Positions 45,429 to 57,588 of a stretch of 64,000 nt of DNA are shown piece by piece. Position numbers and translations under genes: made by a program. The stretch's first letter is position 1. Each line of letters opens with the position of its first letter. Origin of the DNA: Lunularia cruciata (lineage: Eukaryota > Streptophyta > Marchantiopsida > Lunulariales > Lunulariaceae). The DNA lies in contig OX419759.1 of the NCBI GenBank assembly GCA_948567375.1, positions 55,084,593 to 55,148,592 of the forward strand. Reading direction: 5' to 3'. The notes under the pieces are model-generated. The model saw nothing but the letters and a program-made list of their open reading frames with translations, ran no database searches and was not told where the DNA came from.

Positions 45429-46662
45429 TTAAGAAGTCCTCCATCCCCAACTTCTCCTTGGAGTCTTTGTTGTTGATGGTGTTGAAGTGCTTCTGTGAGT
45501 GTTCCTAGTAGGTATAGGAGTATCTTGGCTAGGAGTAAATCCTTGAGAAGAGTGCACACCCTCTACAAAATGAGCTCTCTTCTTCTTTTGTGCAAAAAGC
45601 TCCAAATTAAGACTCTTGGAGTTTGAGCACTCGCTCTTCTCATACTTGCTCTCAACCACATCTATAGATGTTATCTCCTTACCTTTGTTTGGATTAGGAG
45701 CCACTTGGGTTTCACTACCTCTTTCTTTCCCTCTATTGGCTCTTTCATAACTCTTTCCTCCATGGTAAGTAGAATTTAGGCGATTCTTTTGGATGTGACC
45801 TCTTCCTCCACAACCAAAACAATTTCTCTCATTAAAATTGTTAATTAGTTGTCCTCCTCTATATGGATAACTTCCATAACTCCTAGGCCCTCTCTCCACA
45901 TTCTGATCCACCTCTCTTTTCTCCCATAGTTGCACCACATTGATCTTGAGATCTGCATGTTGTTTTGTGATGGTTTGAAGTGGATCCTTTGGTGGAGGTG
46001 CAAGAACTAGAGCAACTACTACTTGTGGTGCAACCCTTGCCACCAAAGTATCAGAAGTTATACCATACTTGTAACCTTGAGGAGGAGGCACAACCTCCTT
46101 CACCACCAAATCACTCTCATCCCCTTCCAAACTCTCCTCCGTACAAATTGCAATCTTGATAGCTTCAGCCTTGGAAGAAGGTTTCTCATATCTCACTTTG
46201 CTTCTAATTTGTGGTCTCAATCCTCCCACAAAATTCTTGGTGAGCATGGCCCCTATGCCAATCATAGTAGTCTCCACATCATCCTCACCCTTCCTCAACA
46301 CTATGTAAAATCTGAACTCTAACTTTTCCACTCTTTCCACATATACTCTCACTTTCTCTCCATCTCCTTGTTTGAGAAAGGTAACCTCACTCATCAATCT
46401 CTCATAACTCTCATCTGGAAGAAATTTCTCAATGAGTGTTGAAGTCAAACTCTCCCAAGACTCTTCTTCCCCATCTCTCCTCTCTCTTTTGGTATTCTGA
46501 CTCATACCATGTAAGTGTTGCATCCTCAAAGAAATTTGGTAATAATGAGGCCCGCTCATTCTTCCTCTTCTCATTTTTCCCTATGAAAGCTCTCTTGAAA
46601 TCTCTCACAAAGGCCTCCACATCTTTTCCATCCTTGCCAAAGAAAACTGGAAGTTTCCCCAT
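45429..46662 (-). pseudogene. gag of element G
   Basis: Starts MGKLPVFFGKDGKDVEAFVR (46662). The core continues in 45429-46574 with SLTSTLIEKFLPDESYERLM, FLKQGDGEKVRVYVER and NFVGGLRPQIRSKVRYEKP. A zinc knuckle CFGCGGRGHIQKNR has Arg for the last Cys. Serine/threonine-rich tail. Confidence 0.82.
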
Positions 46663-47160
46663 CTTAACCCCTCACTATCTTTCTTTTCTCTCAAATTCTT
46701 GAGAACTAGTTGATGAAAGTGATAGTATTTTTGTAGCTGTACTAAGACTCTTTCCAAGATCCATCACCAAAGTCTCCGAAAGTGCTTTTACTCCACTACA
46801 CTCATGTCTTTTTGGAAGTCCTTCCACTCTACAAACCTCACACAACTCTTTAGTCTTAGATCTTCTCCCTTCCAATCTTGGTGAAGAAGGTCCAACATGC
46901 AAACCCAAGTCAAGTAAGCCTCTCTTTTCTCTCAATCTCTTGCTCTCAAAATTCAATGGACATGAACTTGCCTTATGTCACTTCTCTTCACATAAAAAGC
47001 ACTTAGACTTACTCTTTCCTCCAAGTGGTGTAGGTTTTTGGATCCTCTCAACACTCTCTTCAAATTCTATTCTAAACTCTCTTCTCCTCAAATCCACCCC
47101 TATAATCACATCAAACCCTTGGAGAACCTTTTATAACCTTAATTTCCACTCTTGGTGATC
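46663..47160 (-). pseudogene. Upstream ORF of element G with a zinc knuckle
   Basis: The minus-strand reading upstream of gag holds CFLCEEK, a stop in place of the expected Gly, then HKASSCPLNFESKRLREKRG, that is, a CX2CX4HX4C knuckle, followed by a Ser/Lys-rich tail with CEVCRVEGLPKRHEC. It could be an extra ORF before gag or an N-terminal gag extension. Confidence 0.5.
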
Positions 47161-47902
47161 CTCCATGTTCCCAAGATGAGTCTAAACACTCAAATATGCT
47201 TTTTGTTACTCTCACACTCGTCATGCATGAAATCTAAACTCTACAGAATTGACCTTCCTCACAATGGTAGTTGAATCTTGCAACTTGTATGTCACAATCC
47301 TTTGAAATTTTGTGCACTTAATCACAACTCCAGTGCGTCCCTTTTTGGCAAATTTTAAATATTTTTATCAAACCATTTGGCCTAGGCACCTTTCTATTCA
47401 GCACACATATTTCAGATTTTGTCTAAAAACAACCCCCCTCACTTTAAAAACTTATTACTCTCTGCTCAAGAGCATACAATTGCATGAGTAGTTTACCCTA
47501 TCAATTTTCAAAAATTCTAGCCTAGTGCACATAGTAGCTCTCACAATAATTTTAAATGTGATAACTGAAGGATAACCCAAGCTATTATGTGTAGAAATTT
47601 CAAGTCCAGATCACAAACTTGAGATTTTGTCCAAAATCACTTTAATCCCCAAAATCTGCAATCCACCTAACACAATCTCTCCAAATTCTCTCAAGTGTAC
47701 AATATGTACAAAATCATCTCAAAGACATCATAATGAACTATAGGGTATAAAAATGGATCCAAATTCTCTAACATAAGGTCAGCACTCTCTTCCCCTAAAG
47801 TTCTCTCCAAGTGAGCTCTCATATCCTCCTTCAGTTTAATATAGAATTGTACGCAAAACATTATCTTGCCTTCTAGAAAGGTCTTGGAAATATAACCAAA
47901 AA
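47161..47902 (-). other. 5' leader of element G
   Basis: About 740 bp of A+T-rich leader; no convincing frame. The sequence next to the LTR (TTTTTGGTTATATTTCC) is not a primer site I can assign. Confidence 0.45.
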
Positions 47903-48589
47903 TGTGAGCTGGCTTATCTCTCACTCAAGATGAACCTCTGATAGCTATTATGGTAGCGCACCATGGACTAAGAAAGCAAGGAACCCCAAATCCATCATAC
48001 TCCTCCAAGACTAACACTAAAAGACTCAAGACATTGCTCACTAGAGAACTTAATGACAGAAAGATAGTTGTAATGAAAGGATGATGAGTACTTCCTCACT
48101 CCTTGTTTATATATTTGTGAAATGATTACACACCAAAGTTACTAATTACTAGAAACTCAAGTCACTAGGCTAAAAGTCAAGTAAAGTTAAAAAGTATAAA
48201 GGAATATCCATCCACATGGGCATATTCCACTAAGCATGTGATCTTATCTTGAACCAACCAGTAAGTCAAGGATTCTTTCACATGGGCTATCCTTGGACTA
48301 TAGAAGAATCCAAAACAAAAGCTTGTGGACCCAAGAGTTCTCAACTCTTTCCTCAAAGCCAAACACCTAAGAATAATACCAAGTCAACACAATAGAATCC
48401 AAAATAGTGGTGCATATTTTTTCCACCTCCTCTAAAGTAAGATCCTCTTTATCTTAGCTATGACTAAATTTAGCTAATCATAACTAATGTAGAACCACCA
48501 TTTATCTCTATATAAATAATATCTCTCAAGTACTCATAATACCAAGCCAAATATCATAATATTACGCACATGCACCAATAGGTGTTACA
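47903..48589 (-). repeat. 5' LTR of element G
   Basis: 687 bp; matches 41115-41782 with substitutions and small indels. Confidence 0.85.
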
Positions 48590-49460
48590 AAACAGCTTTA
48601 CCATTCAACAAATTGAATTGCTCAAGCTTGTTTTGAATGTAGCTAGTCTGATTGATCTTCAACCATCCTTTTTCTCTTTCTCATTGGAGATGCATACCAA
48701 GGACATCATAGACTTCACCTTAGTCTGTCATTTTAAACTTGACTGAGTAAACCTTTAACAATTGGAGTAATGCAAGACTTGAGTTAGCTAGTATGAGATC
48801 ATCAACATATAATGCAAAAACAAGCATGGCAGATTCTTTATGGATAACATAGATATTTTTATTATCTGTGGAGCTGATGAAACCAATGTCCAATAAAGCA
48901 TAATGCAGTCATTTATTCCACATTTGTGCTGATTACTTTAGACCATAAATTGATTGGTTAAGTAGGCAAGCCAAAGTAAGATCAAATCCTCTCAAACCTT
49001 GAGGAAGAGCCATGTAAATCTGCTCATGGAGTTTTCCATATAGAAAAGTAGCAACAACATCTAGTTTATGAGCTCCAAGTCAAACTAAGGCAAATAGAAT
49101 CCACAATGATTAAAATTTAAAAGTCAGAGTGAAGGTTTCAGTATAGTCAATGCCAAGGGTTTGTGTGAATCCCTTTGCCAGCAAATGAGCTTTGTATTTT
49201 TGGATTTGTCCATAGAGAGTAAGTTTTATGTTGAATACCAACTGGCATCCAATAGTTGTCTGGCCAATAGGTAAAGAGACCAATGTCCATGCTTGTACTG
49301 TAGCCATGTTTTGTAACTCAAAATTAATAGCATATTTCCAATGCTTTTCATTTGGTCATGAAATATCTGCTTGGTAGCTAGAAGGTTTGTTAAAAGAATG
49401 AAAGGTAGATAGACATGCCATTTTTTATCCTTATTCTTGTCAGCTTCCACCATGTTGTCG
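48590..49460 (-). pseudogene. Reverse transcriptase of element F
   Basis: A frame at 49110-49307 gives TWTLVSLPIGQTTIGCQLVF, YGQIQKYKAHLLAKGFTQTL and GIDYTETFTL, the conserved N-terminal copia RT block. The remainder down to 48,590 is broken. Confidence 0.85.
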
Positions 49461-50600
49461 TATTTTCTCGGCTACTTTGGAAATGCAAGAACTGCATCTG
49501 AGCGCATGTTGGGAAATGAGGAGGAGAAGGAAAAGGAACAAAGGGACATCTTGGTTGTCTTTGATAATCAAGAAGAGTACGTCCTTTCATAGGAGAGGAG
49601 GGTGAAATAGGATGTGTCAATACTATAGGCACTAGTGTATGATAAGAGGGTTGAGAAGTCGGTGGAGAATTTATAGAAGTGGGAGGATCTCTCACCAAGT
49701 GGGAAATATTCAAGGGAACTCCTATTGAAGTTGGTAAATTTAGGGGAGAGGAGAAAAGAACACGAGGGTGAGGAGATGCTCTGAAGAAATGAGGATCAGA
49801 TCAGAGAGTGGGTATTCATCTTAAGGGGAATGATCAGATGACTGTAAGTTATCAGTTCCAATTTGTTCTTAATGCATGTTGTGAAAAGATTATTTGGTGA
49901 TCACTTCCCTATTCCAAGCAATAGCCTTTGCTTTCTTCATTGTATCCCAATAAAATACATGATGCTATTTGAGAATCAAGTTTAGAATGCAGAGTGTCAT
50001 GAACATGGGCAGCAACAAGGCTGCCAAACACTCTCAATTGTTTTAGAGTAGGATTGTAGAAGATAATGCTTTACTATAGCATTGGTTTTGTAAATAATTG
50101 GGGGTAATAATAGCTTCTCCCCAATAAGTCTTGGGTAGCTTTGATTCATATAGCATGAAAAGAACAGCATTCATAAGTGTGTGGTTCTTGCATTTTGACA
50201 CTCCATTTGACCAAGGAGAGTAAGGTAGCAAAACATGTTGTTTAATTTAATAAAAAAAAAACAATAGTGATTGAAGGCAGTATTCTCAACATTGTCACAT
50301 CAAAGCATTTGATCTTTGTAAGGAAATGTTGTGCCTCAATGTTAGTAGAATATTGCGTAAAAAGAATTAAAACTTCAAACTGGTTCTACATGAGATAAAA
50401 AAAGAAGATAAATAGTGATAAATAGAATAAAACGAAAATAAATAAAATTAAAAATAATAAAATAAAATAATGATAACCCAAAGATAGGAGAAGATATAGG
50501 ACTATAGATGCCAGAGTGGATTAAACCAAGCAACTCCCTTGCTCGAGTAGCAAGTTTGGTAGTAAATGGTTGTCGGGATTGTTTCCCATACAAACAAGCA
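49461..50600 (-). pseudogene. Integrase of element F and linker
   Basis: 50043-50231 reads LPYSPWSNGVSKCKNHTLMN and LPKTYWGEAI, the copia integrase block around the catalytic Glu, where SKCK stands for the usual ERKN-type sequence. 49390-49713 is the Pro/Ser-rich linker to RT. 50375-50593 begins with the pre-integrase region KLATRARELLGLIHSGIY. A T/A-rich tract sits at 50,390-50,470. Confidence 0.75.
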
Positions 50601-51270
50601 CTACATCAGGAAGGATTATGTTGATGTATGTATGTAACTGGGAACACTTGCACCCATATCCTTTGAGAAGAGTCAATGTAGCCGGTCAGTGCTGATATGG
50701 CCTAATTGACTAGCTGTAAATTGGAAGGATTCACATGGACAATTGGGCAAGCATTGATTCAAGAAGGAAAAATTATTACTCCAAGATGATGTAAATTTTC
50801 TATCAGTGGGCAATTTGCAATTAAATTAAATTGCTTTTTGGATGATGCAATATACGATGTTTGTTGCTCCTCAAGGCAGATCCACCTGCAAGGTCCTGCT
50901 GCTTGACGGAGAAAAGATTTCTCTCTAAACCTAATATATGGAAAACGTTTTGAATCATTTGTGAATCACCTTCGGGAAGTCAAACCGTCACTTGGCCTGA
51001 TCCGAATATATCTTGAGTGGGATACCCCCAAGATCTACCTTTTGTGCTATGACATAAGGTTCATAAACAGAAAGATTGTTTATCAAGTAACCTATTTTGT
51101 GTGTTGCTCCGGAATCAAGATACCAAGAATTATCTTGGTTTGAGCAAGATGTAATATTATAAACAAGTGCACTATATAAATAAAAGGCTGAATTTGCTTG
51201 AGCTCTTGATCTGTTTGGATTTGCTGCAGATTCATCAACAATTTGTTTTTTGCAATCCTTCAAATAATGT
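50601..51270 (-). pseudogene. Protease region of element F
   Basis: The frame 50988-51263 contains DNSWYLDSGATHKIGYLINN, the copia protease active site (D-S-G-A-T), preceded by a basic region from the gag end. Confidence 0.85.
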
Positions 51271-52060
51271 CTAGTAAAATGGAAATAGAAACATTTAATC
51301 TTCTTATTGGGAATATTCTGAATTTCTATAGAAGGTCCTGATGAAGATAAATAATCTGGTTGAAACCAGATCGAGGAGCAAAAACATTAAAAGATCCAAT
51401 TTTTGCTATAATGAAAATTTTAACTCTTCCAGTTCCATTTTCCTTTTGAAGGGGAATTAGCCTGAAAACTATACAATGCAGTCTGGCTTAGACATATGAG
51501 TCTTCAACATTTTCTCTTCTTGGAGGAGATATGTTATAGCTTCTGCAAGGTCAGATTTTGTTGATCTCATTGTGAAATCAAAAGATTTTGGAAACTACAA
51601 GGCATGCTGCTCATCATAGTCAACATTTGATTTTCATCACAAGTGTGACTTCCTGCATATGATAATTGATCAACCAGAGTTCTGGACCCCATGAGCATGT
51701 TTTGTAACAATGTCACCTTCCCTCATTTTCAGCATTTGAAGCTCATCTTGGGAGTACATCTTCACTACTGCATCTTGAACTTCTTACAATTGCTCTAATA
51801 TAGTCCAAGCCTGAAAGGTAAGGCCTGCATAATTTATATGATGAATCTGACGGTTATCGAATTGATTCATAATAAAAGATAAAGCAAAAGTATTACTTGT
51901 ATCCCCATCAGCAATGCTACCAAGGCCTGGCAATGGCAGAGCTACAACAGCTATTTGACCAGTAGCCCGCAGATGGCGTCGAGTGGGTTGAGTACCATCA
52001 ACTACACCCCTGAGTCCTCTACCAAACATGTGAAACATGTTCATACATAATTTCCATAGG
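51271..52060 (-). pseudogene. gag of element F
   Basis: 51784-52044 reads NTFALSFIMNQFDNRQIHHI and LTFQAWTILEQL, related to the copia gag start. Downstream there are stops; no intact zinc knuckle is seen. Confidence 0.6.
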
Positions 52061-52118
52061 AAATAGTAGGTACCATCAAACTTGGAAATATCTTAGAAAC
52101 TTTAACACAACATGTTGC

Positions 52119-52200
52119 CTTGATGTTGTGTTAAAGGCCGATGTTAAAAGAAACGAAGTCTTGATGTTGTGTTAAAGGCAGATGTTAAATAAAACGAAGT
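52119..52200. repeat. Two-unit tandem repeat, 41 bp
   Basis: CTTGATGTTGTGTTAAAGGC begins both 52119 and 52160; each unit ends ACGAAGT. Confidence 0.85.
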
Positions 52201-52462
52201 CTTGATCAGAAGCGTCAATCAATGATTCTCGATCTTAGTCTTAAGGGCTTGAATATTAACATGGAGTATGAATAGTCGAACCCTCCGGGAATATGAAAGA
52301 TGTAGCTTCGATTCGAGTCGGGTCGGGTCAAGAGTACAGACAGTCTGGAATTTAGAAAATTCCAGGTCGGGTGAAAGGTTCCGATACTGCATGAATTCAA
52401 AAATTAACTTTTTCTTCTCTCCAAGGTTACCTGGCGCTTGGCCTCGTTCAGTCGAGTCAAGT

Positions 52463-52660
52463 ATTCAGTTGGGTCGATACTTCTTCAATTCAAAAAGTCT
52501 TTTCGATTCAAGATTATGGCTCAGATCAGATCAGTCGCTGCGCACTGATCGGGTATCAAAAATTCAGTGGGGTAACATTTTCTTGAATTCAAAAGATCCT
52601 TTTACTGATTCAAGATATTGGGTCGATACGCGCTGATCGAGCAAGTCAGGAATTCAGGTA
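52463..52660. repeat. Diverged tandem duplication, about 99 bp
   Basis: Units at 52463 and 52562 both begin ATTCAGTKGGG, contain TTGATTCAAGAT-type sequence and end in a GATCG-rich part; substitutions and small indels are frequent. Confidence 0.55.
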
Positions 52661-52935
52661 AATTTTGTAAGGACGACTGAGGAGGTCTGTAGTTTGAAAT
52701 CAGAGTCTAAATTTTAATAATGAAAGTAGGTCGGGAGAATTTCTACTGTATTTTTACAGAAAAACACAATGTATTCTCAACACAAATTGCAATAACCAGA
52801 TTTTCAAAGAATAGAAAACAGTTCGTTACTATCCTCCTCTGAGAACCAGAGAAATCTAAAATTAACTTTAAAGTTTAAACTGCTCATATAAATCTGAGAA
52901 CCAGAGGAATCTAAAACTAATTGTAAAGTTTAAAC

Positions 52936-52948
52936 TGCTCTGATACAA
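52936..52948 (-). other. Primer binding site of element F
   Basis: Minus strand TTGTATCAGAGCAGTT next to the LTR, close to the initiator tRNA site TGGTATCAGAGC. Confidence 0.7.
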
Positions 52949-53253
52949 TGTGAGAAAATAAACGGAGAGAGAGAGTTCTCTATGCAATCTTACGATCGCA
53001 TAATAAAATTCACAAAGCTTGTGTGTTGGGAACTAGAAAGATCGTAAAAGTAGAGCTTTCATAAGCAAACTGTTACCATTTACAAGCCTACGGTCACCAT
53101 TTACAGGATAATGGTTCAATATGAACAGACATGCCTGACTTGGACTAATCCGAATCAAGATCAAATGATCATGCTTAAGATATAAAATAATGAACATGTA
53201 AAAATGAAAAAATAAATAAAAGATATAAAATAACCAGTTGTTATATTCTAACG
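52949..53253 (-). repeat. 5' LTR of element F
   Basis: 305 bp; longer than its partner because of an A-rich insertion at 53,190-53,240. Ends TTCTAACG where the other LTR ends TTCTAACA. Confidence 0.8.
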
Positions 53254-55071
53254 CTTTCAATTTATACCCTTATTTGAAAATTAATAAAAATAATAGACAT
53301 AGAATCATTTCATATTTGCCTTAAACATTAATTTGAAATTAAGTTATCTTTTTAGCTAATATGTTTGCAGCTTGCCTCGTTTTGGTCATATTAAGACTAT
53401 CTCGCTACATAAGGTAGCGACTATCGCGCTACCTCATGTTCCCTCAGATATTTCTTCCAAGAGCAAACTAAAATTATAAAATCGGAGTGCTTGAGGTTCG
53501 GGAGAGTACCTTATTCCAAAAAGCTTCGAGCCTTTTTGCATATAGAAAACTAATTGAAAGCTTTGTCCGTGGAAACTAGTCTTTTAACCTCATTCGCACC
53601 AAGTTTCGCACGGTTACGCAAGAAGAAAAGGATATTTATAGTGATCATGGTCTTAGTGTTTACATAGCGTTTTAGAAACTTTGTTCTCTAAAACCAGGGG
53701 GGGAGCTGCTGTCTGAGGCTGTCAATACCTACACCAACAGCACTCAAATCCCGTTGCGTAATAAAAGCATACATAAGTACTCTTTGTATATTCCGGATGC
53801 TTGTGTGTTTACTTCTATGGGACATACTCTGTTCTACGACCCCTCTCCCTAACATCATCACCCTACGCATACATTGACTTTCCTTCTCCTCTAATGCTAT
53901 TTCTCGCTCCTTCCAGTTTTTCGATGATCTGTTCCCCGCTTAGTACTTTTCATGAGCTTCTATTTTTGCACGCATCATTGGATAATTCTGTTCTGCTTGC
54001 TTCTCTATAAATCGATGTTTTCTCGTAGATATTACGAAGGTACGTCTCCTTCTCCTTGCTCGTGCTTATTCTGAAGTTCTACTTATTCTTATTCCTGTAC
54101 TGTCGGTGACCCTTTCCCTCCAATTTCCACCAAATTATGATCCACTGTACAGAAACTACTACATGACCTTCCAGGTTTTTCATAAATTCCACCGTTTCCT
54201 TACTTCGCACTCTTACCATTTTTGAGCAACACTGTCGGAAGCAATCGAGTTTGCCTTAGCATTCATGAGCTTTTGAATAGAAACTCGATACTAGAGGTGA
54301 ACTAGAGGTGATGGCACTCGCCCACGTATTTTCGGGACTAAGATGGTCGTTTCTATGGATTGATTCAGAACCGTGGTAACCATACGTACATATTTGGGTA
54401 TATCTGTATAATATAGACTCAGTACATATTAAGCTCATCAATAGCTTATCTTGCAATATCAACAACCTTAGAATAATAAATACGACAATGTAAACGGTAA
54501 ATAAAATCTGTTTATCGGTATCTTAGCCAGTTCTATCTACAGCTGAAATATTAGACTTGTTTATTTATTCTATTGCCTGCTTTGATTTGAGATGATCTCA
54601 AATCACAGGATCTTTATGAAAATTATAGACAGATATCCTCAGCATATTTATCTCCTCGTAACTACAAAATTGGCGCACTTTCCGCCTAGTACTTAGTCTA
54701 GTTAAGCGGCTGATTGTTGCACTTTGGCCCTCGGTTGTTGCACTTTCGCCCAATGAACATATGACTATTATACTGTTCCGGGTTATTCTGTGCCATTTAT
54801 TTCCACCTAGTTACACAGGTGGAGAGATCGATGACCTGATAGAATAAGCAACACCGAATAGAGTAAGTACATCATAGATAAGGTTGAAGAGGTTGGCCCG
54901 GATCTTACTGAGATTGATTCTTGCTAATATTGACTAGATATATCCTTCCTCTAAAACTGTGAAGAACCTCCGAATTTCCATGTCTGCAAAGTGTTGATGA
55001 TAATAATAAGACGTATCTTGACAATGTTAGTACCTGATGATGCGCCGGTGCAGCAAGAACACAAGCTTCGC
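53254..55071. other. Intergenic DNA without a supported gene
   Basis: Only short frames with no recognised domain. Near 53,395-53,435 GCTAC/GTAGC motifs form small inverted repeats. Confidence 0.5.
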
Positions 55072-55518
55072 TCATTTCGGAATAATCCAATCATTTCTTT
55101 GCTGCCACTCCCTCTTGTACTGAACATACAACCAGAATCCAGATTTCTGTACCTTCCAGGCGGCTGAATCCCGGTACCAGAATAACACTAAGTAACTCCA
55201 GACATCGAGCTTAGCTGTCCACACCTTTCCTGTTTGTGGATCTTTCCAAGAGAAACTGCAATAGAATTTTGTGCTCAAGCCCGCATTTGGCGTAAAGCTC
55301 CAGTGAAGCATTTTACCGATCGCAAGCACATGCTCTCCAATGTCGTCTTCTTTTGACCTGCAGTGTAATGTGAGGTCACCATTTCCCATGTCATTCAAGA
55401 TCGTGACTCCTACCGGCTTGTCTTTTGCCTCGCTCCCTGGGAGATTAATCAACCAAAGAACCATGACGCCGGAAGCGATAAAGAGGACTGCTTGAAGATG
55501 GCGTCCGTTTAGATTCAT
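55072..55518 (-). CDS. S1-type self-incompatibility protein homologue (SPH), secreted
   Basis: 148 residues from ATG 55518 to the stop at 55072, intronless. The first ~31 residues are a signal peptide (MNLNGRHLQAVLFIASGVMV, small residues GSEA at the likely cleavage). The mature part shows VTILNDMGNGDLTLHCRSKE, then LHWSFTPNAG and FYCSFSW, the plant S1 family core with its conserved Cys pair. An upstream in-frame ATG at 55617 would add 33 residues without a signal peptide, so the inner start is preferred. Family members are small secreted proteins; the poppy member acts in pollen rejection, but most have no known function. No stops or frameshifts, unlike the surrounding elements. Confidence 0.85.
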   Translation of the reverse strand: MNLNGRHLQAVLFIASGVMVLWLINLPGSEAKDKPVGVTILNDMGNGDLTLHCRSKEDDIGEHVLAIGKMLHWSFTPNAGLSTKFYCSFSWKDPQTGKVWTAKLDVWSYLVLFWYRDSAAWKVQKSGFWLYVQYKREWQQRNDWIIPK

Positions 55519-57561
55519 TTTGACAACTCTGAACAGCAAATCACCGTGTTCAAATATCAATATCTGGTCGCAAGAGAAAACGTCGTTGCAGCTAACCAAA
55601 TGAATGCGTACGAACAAACATGATTACTGAGAATCTGAGGAATCTGGGCAAAATGTCTAGAATCGATATCTGCGTTTAATTGTGAATCCACTTCCAGAAA
55701 CTATCAGACCTGTACTGTACTCACATTAGCAGATGGGGCTCTGGAATATAGATAAATTATTAAATCCCAGTGAGATTCTCGGTGGCAGGCGCCAGACACC
55801 AAACTTGCTTCGCCGCCGACCCGGCAGAAAGGCTATCCAAGAATGCGCTGTCTATGAGTGCCTTGCAGCAAATTCGAATTTCAAAGTGGCGCATAGCTAG
55901 ATAAAATATATCTTAAGTCACTGATTGAATTTCGATCTTCGTCATACTCCCTGTATGTTCAGACTGAACATACCAATAGTCACAAAATTCATATGGGCTC
56001 TTCAATGGGCCACCGTAGTGGTGACCCGTTGCAGTTGTGGATCTCGATTGCCTCGTACCTTGTCCCATAGGGTTGTGAAACCAGTGGGATTGATATACAT
56101 GCATTTGGGTTTCATAGTTACAGTACTGCTGACTCAAGAAATCAGCTGAACATGCACCGTCTACATAATGATCATACCATTTTAGCGAGGTTTGCTATCG
56201 TCGATGCCTCTTCACTAATCTCAACTGTGCAATGATAATAGCCTTGTGCAGAGCGTTCCAGAAAACCAGTTGCGAAAGTTGTCTCTGGTGCGCCAATAGT
56301 TCCCGTATCATTGTTCTAAACTTGCAAATAGCTTGCTAACATAATATAACATAGGTATTAGCCACATCGACATCTCACCTTAGTTCCGCCGATTCGAGAA
56401 GATCTGTAGCAGAGATGCTTCCAAGCTCCGGCTCACAAACAAGTGTATACTCGGCTTTAGAATCGTCTATAAATCAGTATGTAAGATCTTCTCAAACTCA
56501 AGAAGCTGAAACCTTCATTCAGTTCAGAACCTTGATTACCACTTCTTCTCCTTACGTCAACAACCACTTGTTGAAGATAGTCTTGCGTGTTTCAATCAGG
56601 ATACTTAGTGAAGACAATGAAATCATGATACATCTCCCTCGCACAATATATTATAACTTGATAATGTAGACAAGCAGTATAAAAAGTAGTCACAAAAAGA
56701 GTAAATACTTTAATAATGGCCCTTGGAAGGTTCAGGAAAGAGGTCAGTGCAGAGTAGTCCTCTGTAGCCGGAAGAATAGACTACTGAAATATCAAGACTC
56801 TTGATGCAGAGTTATAGATTGTTGCTGATTTATAAATCAGGTCATATAGTAACTCTACTAAAAGTTTCTTTCTGTGGGATGCAACCACCTGGACAGTATG
56901 AAATCAATACTTCGAGGTGCAATTAATCTAGAAGGATTACTACAACATCTACAAGTAGAAGGATGAGGAGGACCAATATATGGACAGCTGCTGTTGATGG
57001 TGGTGATACCACAGCTGTTGATGGTGATTAGCTAATGTCAACATAGCGATAAGGTTGTACACCGTCATAAACTACTAAATAAACTTGAAGTTGGACACTA
57101 TCATCTTTTCTTTCCTCTTATCAATCCATAATTTGCAAACTCGAATCAGCCGCATAACCTTAACATAGCTTCATACTGAAAAGAGTCGAACCGGAATGTT
57201 CATTTCTTAGCTTTTCTTACTTCAATATTGACAAATTTGTCATCTTTACGTGGCAAGAACTTGGGAAGCCTATATATGACCGTAAATAAGTGGCAGTTGG
57301 TGATTTGCAGCACATGGTCATCATGATTGCTTTCTATAGCAGTATACTCATCAGGAAGTTTTGCCATTCTTTGGTCATGCGTGGGCAGTAATCGATATTC
57401 TAAAATATCTTCTCTAGTTGTGGTTTTTTTGCGAAAGTACTTCCTGTTCTATGCGGGAAAAGTACACCGTGATGACATTTTGTCCGACAGTTTTGGGTGC
57501 GATGTGGGCAAATTTGGATCGAATTGACGACAGTACCTCAGCACACATTAGAATCCATAGG
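55519..57561. other. Intergenic DNA without a supported gene
   Basis: Short frames (for example 55925-56149 and 56415-56669) without recognised domains. 55,519-55,900 is the likely promoter side of the SPH gene. Confidence 0.5.
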
Positions 57562-57588
57562 GGGTTTAGGGTTTAGGGTTTAGGGTTT
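57562..57588. repeat. Plant telomere-type TTTAGGG repeats
   Basis: Three perfect TTTAGGG units with partial flanks. Followed by CTAAGATGGCTG, so it also looks like a telo-box in front of a short ATG frame (57594, 12 codons before TGA or a possible GT splice donor at 57611). It could be an interstitial telomere trace or a promoter element. Confidence 0.6.

Larger units (their letters stand above)
41115..48589 (-). mobile_element. Element G: Ty3/gypsy retrotransposon inside F
   Basis: LTRs 41115-41782 and 47903-48589 (TGTGAGCYRGCTT to GTGTTACA). Minus-strand order is upstream ORF with zinc knuckle, gag, protease, RT, RNase H, integrase; no chromodomain seen. The 5-bp flanks (GGAAT and AAACA) do not match, so no target duplication is recognised. 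Coding regions have relatively long open frames for this window. Confidence 0.85.
52061..52935. other. Repeat-bearing leader region of F
   Basis: Between gag and the primer site of F. Holds two tandem repeats (listed separately) and no convincing coding sequence; it may contain a small foreign insertion. Confidence 0.45.
40151..53253 (-). mobile_element. Element F: Ty1/copia retrotransposon, interrupted by G
   Basis: LTRs at 40151-40390 and 52949-53253 (TGTGAGAAAATA to TTCTAAC). Minus-strand order is gag, protease, integrase, RT, RNase H, which is the copia order. A partial initiator-tRNA site (TATCAGAGCAGTT) adjoins the right LTR. Element G splits it at 41115-48589, between RT and RNase H. 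No clean target duplication is visible. Confidence 0.85.

Noticed and set aside
41115-48589. Possible CRISPR-like or satellite array from the repeated 670-bp blocks
   Set aside because: The two blocks are the LTRs of element G, with TG...CA ends and a pol gene between them.
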